A stretch of DNA of 10,367 nt from Conidiobolus incongruus B7586 (taxonomy: Eukaryota > Entomophthoromycota > Entomophthoromycetes > Entomophthorales > Conidiobolaceae): NCBI GenBank assembly GCA_000697335.1, contig JNEM01004074.1, positions 1 through 10,367 on the forward strand, written 5' to 3'. A model generated the notes under the pieces. That model saw nothing but the letters and a program-made list of their open reading frames with translations. It was not told where the DNA came from and did not search any database. Shown here piece after piece: positions 1-6,600 of the stretch. The position numbers and the translations under genes are program-made. Within the stretch, counting starts at the first letter, position 1. Every line of letters begins with the position of its first letter.

Positions 1-342
1 TTTTATATATTAAATAAATTTATTTATAAAAGCTTCTAATATATATTGATTACCTATTATAATTATAATCATTTAAGTCGAAATTTATAAATATGATAGA
101 TATAAATAATTGATGATTAAATTTTATACAATTATTTTAAGTTTTATTTATATATATTAGTTATTATTCAAAAATAATATATATTCTTAATTTATTCTAA
201 AAATATCAATTAATAACTATATTTCAAAATAATTAAATTTTATTATAAGTTTATTTATTTTCAAAAACTAAACAATAAAGTTTTATATTAATATAATATA
301 TTTTTAATTCAAATCACAAGTTCAGTTTTTTAAATTCAAAAT

Positions 343-383
<41 letters not shown>

Positions 384-900
384 CAATAATAATAAAAGAT
401 ATGACTTAAATATAGTATTTATTGATTAGATTCTGTTGAGTATTTTTTTAGTTATAATCTTATATTAGGTAATAAATGTATATTTTAAACAAATATTAAT
501 AATAGTCAAATTTATAGGTTTTTATCCATATATACTATACAAACCTAAAATTTCAAATAATCATCATCATATGATAGTATACTATAATTAAAATAACTTC
601 CTTTTTTATAATGGCGTATAAATTTCAATTTCTGATGGATTTTATCAAAATTGAACAAATTTCAATACTTGATCTAAGGCAAAAACTTCCTAACAAATCA
701 AAATTTTTAAAATCCCTTTAAGTCCTACAATTAACTAAATGATATGATGTTTTAAATTATGATAAAGTTAATCTTGAAAAATAAAATTTAATAAAAATAA
801 AAAAATATAATGATGTAAAATCAAAATAATAAATAAATCATGATATAAAGAATAAGAATCGTTGATTTAAATAATTAAGTTAATTTTAAAAGTATAATTT
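1..900. other. AT-rich intergenic DNA
   Basis: Apart from the AT microsatellite I see no gene. The best frame is a 36-codon plus-strand ORF at 611-721, within the range expected by chance at this base composition. Confidence 0.6.
346..383. repeat. (AT)n microsatellite
   Basis: Fifteen AT units at 346-375, one G interruption, then TATATAT to 383. Confidence 0.95.
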
Positions 901-953
901 AAATATATTCAGACATTTTGATAGCTAACTTAGGTGCAAGTTAAATCTGAAAA

Positions 954-962
954 CCCGCCAAA
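954..962 (-). promoter_or_regulatory. E2F-like motif TTTGGCGGG
   Basis: TTTGGCGGG on the minus strand (CCCGCCAAA on plus) is an exact E2F/DP-type site in very AT-rich DNA, about 50 bases before the weak plus-strand frame at 1012. This is motif match only; no promoter is otherwise evident. Confidence 0.2.
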
Positions 963-1002
963 AATACTGCATCAATCCAATTATTTTTTAAATTATATTT
1001 GA

Positions 1003-1392
1003 TTTAAAAGGATGATCTGCTGGGAAACCGTTTTCGTTCTTGATGAAATATTTAGATTTTTTAAATCTGAAGGATTTCCCCAGGATATGGTATATATTCA
1101 AAGCATATAATATTGCAATAATATAAGTGCATTTTAAATGTATACATTTGACCAAGATGAGAAACTTAATGCTATGTTACAAAAATTTTATATTTTCAAA
1201 AATTAACATTACTGTTTCTTGATTGATTTTAATTAGGAACTATTTATATTATCAAAATTTATCAATATAACATTTTACTATCTAAAAATAGGTCATGATA
1301 GAAGAAAATACTTATCAAATTGTGACCTTGGTAAAATAACTCGCAAGCTGAATACCAAACTCTATTATTTAAATGTTAATAAAGCAATATAA
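1003..1392 (+). other. GC-richer patch with weak exon-like frames
   Basis: ATG at 1012 opens a 32-codon frame (starting MICWETVFVLDEIFRFF), with a possible donor GTATAT at 1090. A pyrimidine-rich acceptor ending in AATTAG at 1236 leads into a 51-codon frame ending at 1392, which includes RKYLSNCDLGKITRKLNTK. Joined in phase 0 these would give 77 residues. No family is recognisable, a competing short frame (1138-1206) lies in the supposed intron, and frames this long are expected by chance here. Kept as a weak candidate only. Confidence 0.15.
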
Positions 1393-1773
1393 ATTTATTT
1401 ATATCTCATGATTTATATTAACTTTTGAGAAATTATATCTTGATTTCTATTTTGATCACATCAAACTAATGAAACATTCAATAATTACGAAATTTAGATT
1501 TTATGGTAATTTCCATAAAAATTGAAAATTGGCTCTATATTCTATATTTATATTCAATAATAAACCAAGATTTTCGCCCATTAATAGAAATTTTCAAATT
1601 ATTTAATTAATGATATATTTCGATATATTGAAATAGGATTATGCACATATTAATTCATAATAAATATTATATTTACCTCGTGATTACCTTTGATCTTATC
1701 CACTTATATCATATCAAAATAACAAAGTTTATGGAAGTATTTGATTACCTACTATATTTGATTCATTTGAAAA
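1393..1773. other. AT-rich DNA downstream of gene A
   Basis: No supported gene. The short stretch near 1568-1595 resembles 5493-5516 (GATTT, then C/G-rich core, then GAAA), which may be a further remnant of the tandem duplication, but the offset (about 3,925) departs from that of the rest. Confidence 0.5.
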
Positions 1774-1951
1774 ATTTTCAAACAATTTTCTAATAAAATT
1801 CGAGTTGAAATATGCATATAATAAATTCTAGCATTTTGATTATCTAATGTATGGATTGATAAAGTATTAAATCAAATATTAAGGCATATATAAAAGCGAA
1901 ATTGTATTATTGCTGCTCAAAATAACATTGGTCAAATTTTATATATCAAAA

Positions 1952-2505
1952 CTACTTTTTTATCTGTTTGTTATTAATACCAGGACCCATAAGAACAAAC
2001 TTGATTTCGTTATTACTGTGTCTGTTTTTGTAGTTTCGTTTAATCTTGTTAATATCTTGTGGACAGCCTCGTTTGAAAAAAGGATGATAGAACGCTGAAC
2101 ACTTGCTCATAGGCCCTTCTCTATTCCTTCGACGATCCGTAATCCTTGTAAAACCATAAGCCTAAAGAATTATTTATACTAAAAAAGGACCAGTTGAATA
2201 AAATTCACTTACCAACAGTTGACGAGAAAAAGAGTACATACTCTTGTTCTTAAAGCTAGAATGTAGTTCATGCTGAACAAATAATTCGTTATCTGGAATG
2301 TAGAAACTATCACCTTCTTGTGACCATTTAATATACTCCGAATTATTGACTACACTAAAAGAATGAGAATCGTAATGGGTAAAATGAACTTGAAGAAAAA
2401 GGTAAAAAATTATTTGAAAGTTAATGGAGCTCTTTCAAAGATCCATGGTAAGTACACTTACTAGTATAATTTTTCTGGAAATGATCCTGATTTTGGCATA
2501 TTCAT
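1952..2505 (-). CDS. HSF-type DNA-binding domain protein, gene A (3 exons)
   Basis: Seen: three exons on the minus strand, 2505-2462, 2354-2213 and 2161-1952 (TAG stop), joined by GT-AG introns of 107 bp (phase 2) and 51 bp (phase 0, donor GTAAGT); 131 codons. The protein follows the HSF winged-helix domain: helix 1 FPEKLYYVVNN (residues 9-19), IKWSQEGDSFYIPDN (23-37), recognition helix MYSFSRQLLAYGF (54-66), and wing plus FYHPFFKRGCP (86-96). These match the family pattern F-P-x-K-L-Y, W-S-x-x-G-x-S-F, S-F-x-R-Q-L-x-x-Y-G-F and F-x-H-P-x-F. Start: ATG AAT ATG with an in-frame TGA directly upstream; the first or second ATG could be used. Known of the family: a nuclear factor that binds nGAAn repeats. 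Odd: the protein ends about 20 residues after the domain (KQIKK tail), without the HR-A/B coiled coil or activation region, whereas HSFs are usually 300 residues or more. It is a tandem paralogue of gene B. Inferred: DNA binding is very likely; a heat-shock role is unproven. Confidence 0.9.
2162..2212 (-). other. intron 2 of gene A
   Basis: This 51-bp phase-0 GT-AG intron (donor GTAAGT, acceptor TTTAG) lies between Leu62 and Ala63, inside the RQLL/AYGF segment at the end of the recognition helix. Apart from the splice signals it barely aligns with the 57-bp intron 2 of gene B. Confidence 0.88.
2355..2461 (-). other. intron 1 of gene A
   Basis: This 107-bp GT-AG intron splits codon 15 after its second base. 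It starts GTAAGTGTAC and ends in a pyrimidine-rich stretch closing with CTTTTAG. Joining across it restores FPEKLYYVVNNSEYIKW, the expected helix-1 region of an HSF domain. It differs from intron 1 of gene B at only 4 of 107 positions, so it is far better conserved than exon 3; this belongs to the conversion tract described separately. Confidence 0.88.
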
Positions 2506-2546
2506 TCAATATATGCACTATGGGACTAAGCAAACGGAGTGTTAAC

Positions 2547-2582
2547 CTAGTGTGAGACAAAATCTACAAAATAGGGTTAGTA
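2547..2582 (-). other. 3' end of a probable leader intron, gene A
   Basis: On the minus strand a perfect TACTAAC box (2582-2576) is followed about 30 bases later by CACACTAG, a good 3' splice site. It lies 42 bases upstream of the first ATG. The in-frame TGA just before that ATG means any exon further upstream would be untranslated leader. I could not identify the matching donor. TACTAAC is the textbook fungal branch-site sequence; that it is used here is inferred. Confidence 0.45.
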
Positions 2583-4644
2583 CAAATGCTGGCTGACGGA
2601 ATAATTGATTTTAAATTGAAAATTGATATAAAACCAATATTTTGTTTGTATTTAAAAGAAAAAGCAATGGATTAGAAAGTGAGAGTTATCTATTAAAAAA
2701 ATTAAATTTAATTTTCATCCAAATTTTTTGAAAATCTTAATATTAGAATTGAATCCGGTATTGACTTCTTTTTGACTAATAATTTTCTCAACTAATAATT
2801 TATTCCATCATTATTTTCTCAGAATCTGTCATACTCTTATGGTATAAATTATTTCATTTTAAGCTAAAATATAATCTTTACATAATGATTAATCATATAA
2901 TTAAATCAAACATCTCAGAATTTGAATCAAAATTAATTTTTAGTCGATTAGTCACCGTTTCTCCTTATTTACATATCCAACTTATTTCACAACTTGGTAC
3001 ACATTTAATAATTATTGGATTTCTTAATTCAGTAATTATATTCCGATAACTGTAATAATCTATATAGTATTAAAAAACCCAAACAGGTCAGGGGCTTATA
3101 ATAGCTAGTGATCAATTAATTGTTTAAAATAAAAGTTTGATAGTCTATGAAGCATATTCTATTTACCTATAGTAGGTATAATAAGTTTTTGGTTATAATA
3201 ATATTTAACACCATACTATTCCAATAATATTTAGAATACCAAAATATAATATCATTAATAAATATAGTAATTAAAAATAGGTGAATTTGATTAATAGATA
3301 TAGAAGATATAAATAATGATATTTAACCTAATTTAAATAACACCAATTAATATAATTATTATTCATTTAAACTTATAATGTACAACTTTAGTTTACTCCA
3401 TCCAATGTTACATATTGCATATGAATCAAAATAAACAAAATATCACCTGTAAAAATAAAATATTCCCTTTAATATAATATGTATTTTATAATCTAAAAAA
3501 TATAATATTTATTACTTTCACAATTGACATAATATTTATATTAAATTTGTGCAATATGAACTCTAGATTGAAGTGAACCCAAAATTGCATGAATGATGAT
3601 CTTTCAACAATGTACTTATATTAGTGGTTCACTGCTAATATTAAATACTTCAATAATCTACACACTGAATTATTAAAATATAATTTTTATGTGCTAATTT
3701 ACCTTGATTAATAAAGTTATTTGAACTTGAAGTAATTTTTATAAATTAATTAGAAATTTTATATACTATACCATAGATGGTTTGATTAATATCGATATAT
3801 AATTTAATATTGGAAAATTGAACTTGAATATATCATAATATTACTGTAAATCATAATACAAAAGAACAGAGGCTGTATTCAGTTTTCTAATATATAAATT
3901 AACATGATTCATATCTTTTTATTTCCAAAGTCCCTATTTTTGACATATGTTTTGATTATAAAAATATTATTGATATTATATGAATACGAATAACTATTGA
4001 AAACAATAAACTCATATATTAGCCAAAAATTGTTCTAAGCTATATTAATGAAAAGTATATTATATTTATTTACCTTATCTTAGTTAACGTCAAATCATGA
4101 ATAGCTTCACCAAAAAAACTCTAATAAAGATTCAAAAGACAATTATATTTAATTATCAATTATACAACGTACCTTGTTTGATGCCTCATGCCAATAATAC
4201 TCTTAAATCATTCGAAATATAAATAAATATTACCAAAGATATTCTGTAAATCCCAGCCTCAACATATAATTAAAATACATATTTCTATACCAAATACCCT
4301 AATTATGTTAGATTTTAGTTTAAAAAGTAAATGCCTTATTGGTTGTTTAATGTAGAGAAAAGAAATTCATAGTTTTAGTTATGAAATTTATATTAAACTT
4401 GCGCATCCAATAACCATTATTATTTCATTATTTATAATTTTATCAAGAATTTGAACAAAATTCCAATTATTAAAACATACTTTTTAATTTCCTTAAAGAT
4501 CAAGTATCACCAAGTTTGTTGTTTTTCTTTACTCTGTTGAATAATTTTTGTAATATATATAAATTGCTTCTTGTATAAATAGACAACAGTTAACTTTAAA
4601 TTAGGGACCATCCTTAGGTTATATAGATTTTTGATGATCGAGGT

Positions 4645-4680
4645 AATTGGTTTGTAATACAAACAATCGAGCCACCAATT
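4645..4680. repeat. nested inverted repeats
   Basis: An inner near-palindrome at 4646-4667 (ATTG, one unpaired G, TTTGTA, A, TACAAA, CAAT) sits inside an outer inverted repeat AATTGGT (4645-4651) / ACCAATT (4674-4680). ATCGAG is also repeated directly at 4637-4642 and 4666-4671. Could be a dimeric protein-binding site or chance. It lacks the A and B boxes and stems of a tRNA. Confidence 0.4.
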
Positions 4681-4981
4681 TAAATCTGTGTCAGTTGATT
4701 ATTAAATTTATTACAAGTTTAAAAATTAAAAAATTTTGACATATTTAGATAAATAACTATTTTAAAAAATCAAATCTAGTTTATATATTGTCTTCTAATC
4801 ATATTTTTATAGATTATTCTTTCACAACATATCTTTCGATTTTAATTATTTTTGATTATTACCTTAAACTGATTTTCAAGATATCATTTGCTAAAAACTG
4901 AATTATTTATTTTTTCCAATAATAATATATATTGTAATATAGAATAAATTATAAAAATCATTATATATGACTTCTACTCAA

Positions 4982-5010
4982 GGAGCATTTATATATTACA
5001 TTAATGCTCC
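4982..5010. repeat. 8-bp inverted repeat (GGAGCATT/AATGCTCC)
   Basis: GGAGCATT (4982-4989) and AATGCTCC (5003-5010) form a perfect 8-bp stem around a 13-base AT-only-plus-one-C loop. Half the stem is G+C, unusual for this DNA. No adjacent gene gives it a role. Confidence 0.5.
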
Positions 5011-5495
5011 CATCTCCTACATTATACTTGTCAGTTGCTATTTCACAATATTTAAGTACTTACCAGGTGATATAATTTATATTAACAATACCTTTACTAA
5101 AATTTTTTAAATATTAAACTTATAGATATCACAAGTTTGATAGTTGTGAGCGATGGAAAGTACTTTAGAAGATATTATCCATCTTACTAAATCCAAGAAT
5201 AATAAATCGAATTATTCTTTAGAAATTTATTATTCACACCTTGCTTATCCAAACTAATATTATATCACGAACAAATTAATCAAACTTCCCAGCTCATAAT
5301 CTAACATCTTAACTATTTCTATTCATTTATAATCTTCAATTTTGATTAATTAAATTCCTTATAGTAGTATTGAAATCTAATTCCTTATGAAGATATTTGT
5401 TTTACCTGTAATTAAAAATGTTATAACTAATAAATTATTAAAAACCATTATAAATAAATTAATATAAATTTATATATATTAATTTAATATCTTGA

Positions 5496-5507
5496 TTTCG
5501 CGCCAAT
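5496..5507 (+). promoter_or_regulatory. E2F-like TTTCGCGCC overlapping CCAAT
   Basis: TTTCGCGCC at 5496-5504 matches the E2F/DP consensus, and its last two bases start a CCAAT pentamer (5503-5507). The patch around 5490-5530 stands out as GC-rich. It lies past the 3' end of gene B with no clear gene downstream on either strand, so function is unknown. Confidence 0.2.
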
Positions 5508-5726
5508 GGAAAGGTTCGTAACTAGGCTATTTTTACAGTAATTTATTATCCATAATTCATAATTGTATGATTATTTCATTTTGTATAATGATAGATATAT
5601 TTAAATAAATCGTATAAACTCTTAATGTAGAATTGATAAATTTAAATATGATGATGAATATAACATAAGTTAAAAGTATAAATTTATTAAAATATAGAGT
5701 ATCAATAATATAAATTCTAAACTTAC

Positions 5727-5760
5727 CTGATATTATTATATGTGCCTCGCTATCCATCAT
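5727..5760 (-). other. possible isolated first exon with consensus donor
   Basis: On the minus strand ATG ATG at 5760 opens a short frame, MMDSEAHIIIS, that runs into CAG/GTAAGT at 5727/5726, a perfect donor. It lies on the same strand as gene B, 189 bp past its stop. A following exon is not convincing: the nearest acceptors, near 5530, lead to stops within a dozen codons. It may be a relic or chance. Confidence 0.2.
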
Positions 5761-5923
5761 ATCTGAGCTATATTTTAAAAATTCTCAAATAATTTTCTAA
5801 TAAAATCTTGTTTTTAAATATTTCTGTTATCAACTATTGAATATTCAGTTACAATACATGGATCCAAAAATATATATAGTATGAAAATATAAATATTAAA
5901 AAAACCTCACTTTACCTTTTATA

Positions 5924-5929
5924 TTTATT
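5924..5929 (-). terminator. possible polyadenylation signal of gene B
   Basis: AATAAA on the minus strand begins 20 bases after the TAA stop of gene B. In DNA this AT-rich the hexamer is common by chance, so support is only positional. Gene A has no exact AATAAA at the matching place, although the bases just after both stops are similar (TTTGATATA). Confidence 0.3.
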
Positions 5930-5948
5930 GAGTTATTTTATATCAAAC

Positions 5949-6508
5949 TTATTTCTTTTTCTTCTTTATATGATTACTAGGATCCATTAAAATAAACTTT
6001 AGTTCGGTATTATTGGATCGATTTTTATAGTCACGCTTGATCTTATGTACATCATCTGGACAGTTCCTTCGAAAGCAAGGATGGTAGAAAGCTGAACACT
6101 TGCTCATAGGCCCCTCTTTATTCCGTCGACGGTCAGTAATTCTTGTAAAACCATAAGCCTAACAAAATTATTAAATTGAAAAAAAAAATCAGAATTGAAA
6201 AAATAAGGTAATTACCAACAATTGGCGAGAGAAGGAGTACATACTCTTGTTGTTAAAACTGGTATGTAGTTCATGCTGAACAAATAATTCGTTATCTGGA
6301 ATGTAGAAACTATCACCTTCTTGTGACCATTTAATATACTCCGAATTATTGACTACACTAAAAGAATGAGAATCGTAATGAGTAAAATGAACTTGAAGAA
6401 AAAGGTGAAAAATTATTTAAAAGTTAATGGAGCTCTTCCAAAGATCCATGGTAAGTACACTTACTGGTATAATTTTTCTGGAAATGATTCTGATTTTGGC
6501 ATATTCAT
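5949..6508 (-). CDS. HSF-type DNA-binding domain protein, gene B (3 exons)
   Basis: Seen: exons on the minus strand at 6508-6465, 6357-6216 and 6158-5949 (TAA stop). Introns are 107 bp (donor GTAAGT, phase 2) and 57 bp (donor GTAATT, phase 0). The 131-residue product has helix 1 FPEKLYHVVNN (9-19), IKWSQEGDSFYIPDN (23-37), recognition helix MYSFSRQLLAYGF (54-66) with Arg59-Gln60 at the family's DNA-contact site, an Arg/Lys-rich wing (71-82), FYHPCFRRNCP (86-96), and a C-terminal run of five lysines that could serve nuclear import or DNA binding. The start lies just after an in-frame TGA; Met1 and Met3 are both possible. Against gene A, residues 1-62 differ at 4 positions and residues 63-131 at 20. 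No coiled coil, leucine-rich oligomerisation region or activation domain follows, so it is a DNA-binding domain only. It might bind as a monomer, pair with a full-length HSF, or compete with one for sites (inference). Reading frame and splice sites are intact, so it is probably expressed. Confidence 0.92.
6159..6215 (-). other. intron 2 of gene B
   Basis: This 57-bp phase-0 GT-AG intron has donor GTAATT, a long T-run and acceptor TTGTTAG. It sits between Leu62 and Ala63, the same place as in gene A, but its sequence and length have diverged. Confidence 0.9.
6358..6464 (-). other. intron 1 of gene B
   Basis: This 107-bp phase-2 GT-AG intron has donor GTAAGTGTAC and acceptor CTTTTAG. It carries the same 14-base palindrome at the donor as gene A. 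Splicing joins CA to T to make His15 and gives an uninterrupted helix 1. Confidence 0.9.
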
Positions 6509-6549
6509 TCAATATATGCACTATGGGACTCAGCAAACGGAGTGTTGAC

Positions 6550-6585
6550 CTAGTGTGAGACAAAATCCACAGAATAGGGTTAGTA
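6550..6585 (-). other. 3' end of a probable leader intron, gene B
   Basis: The arrangement matches gene A: TACTAAC at 6585-6579 and an acceptor CACTAG ending at 6550, 42 bases before the first ATG at 6508. The exon would begin GTCAACACT. The donor was not found. Because this segment is in the 96%-identical tract, its conservation is not independent evidence of function. Confidence 0.45.
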
Positions 6586-6600
6586 CAAACGCTGGCCGAC

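Larger units (their letters stand above)
2261..2597. repeat. high-identity tract shared with 6264-6600, gene A side
   Basis: This stretch aligns without gaps to 6264-6600 with 12 differences in 337 bases (96%). Positions 2261-2377 are identical for 117 bases. It runs from the leader through exon 1, intron 1 and codons 16-46 of exon 2. Identity falls abruptly on both sides, after GGCTGAC at 2597 and at codon 47 near 2260. Inferred to be a gene-conversion tract. Confidence 0.8.
1774..3160. repeat. diverged tandem duplication, unit 1 (contains gene A)
   Basis: Besides the gene, flanking patches match the DNA around gene B in the same order and at nearly constant offset. On the 3' side of the gene, 1774-1800 matches 5781-5807 (offset about 4007). 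On the 5' side, 2670-2699 matches 6674-6703 with 24 of 30 bases identical (offset 4004). A shared AATTAATC/GATTAATC-type stretch is near 2887 and 6888, a shared CTTAATT..GTAA..ATTCCG stretch is at 3023-3045 and 7042-7064, and a weaker match is near 3139 and 7130. Collinearity argues for one old duplication of a block much larger than the gene. The outer limits are uncertain. Confidence 0.65.
2600..5490. other. AT-rich spacer between the two genes
   Basis: About 2.9 kb upstream of gene A, without a gene I can support. It holds the left flank of the tandem duplication (to about 3160), a TACCTA/TAGGTA inverted repeat near 3164-3178, the inverted repeats at 4645 and 4982, and scattered splice-like sites around 4070-4260 and 5068 on the minus strand that do not assemble into a convincing frame. 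Confidence 0.55.
6264..6600. repeat. high-identity tract shared with 2261-2597, gene B side
   Basis: This is the partner of the gene A tract. The neighbouring parts of the same gene are much less alike: exon 3 has 51 differences in 210 bases and intron 2 hardly aligns. The DNA beyond 6600 is only patchily similar. Confidence 0.8.

Noticed and set aside
611-721. 36-codon plus-strand frame starting ATGGCG
   Set aside because: A frame of this length is expected many times by chance in DNA this AT-rich; no splice sites or homology support it.
1910-2098. 62-codon plus-strand frame
   Set aside because: It is antisense to exon 3 of gene A, whose minus-strand translation carries the HSF motifs; the plus-strand reading has no recognisable features and no counterpart opposite gene B.
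4070-4260. Series of splice-like sites and short frames on the minus strand (including the peptide EYYWHEASNK before a GTACGT donor)
   Set aside because: Individual pieces look exon-like, but no combination of phases gives an open frame longer than about 35 residues, and no family is recognisable.
4646-4667. tRNA-like anticodon arm (GTTT, 7-base loop with AAT, AAAC)
   Set aside because: No acceptor stem, D arm or T arm with a GGTTC-type box at the right spacing on either strand.
5153-5257. 34-codon plus-strand frame (starts MESTLEDIIHLTK) with a good start context
   Set aside because: Too short to distinguish from chance, and there is no counterpart in the duplicated unit.
5557-5760. 67-codon minus-strand frame
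   Set aside because: Beyond the first 11 codons it reads through a perfect GTAAGT donor into AT-rich DNA; only the first part is kept, as a weak exon candidate.
6366-6548. 60-codon plus-strand frame antisense to gene B exon 1 and intron 1
   Set aside because: It runs opposite to exon 1 and intron 1 of gene B, and the matching frame in gene A is interrupted even though the DNA is 96% identical. It is a shadow of the real gene.
2598-6600. The idea that the high-identity block is a transposed or retroposed copy inserted at one site
   Set aside because: Introns are retained, there are no terminal repeats or target duplications, and the surrounding DNA is itself collinear between the two units.
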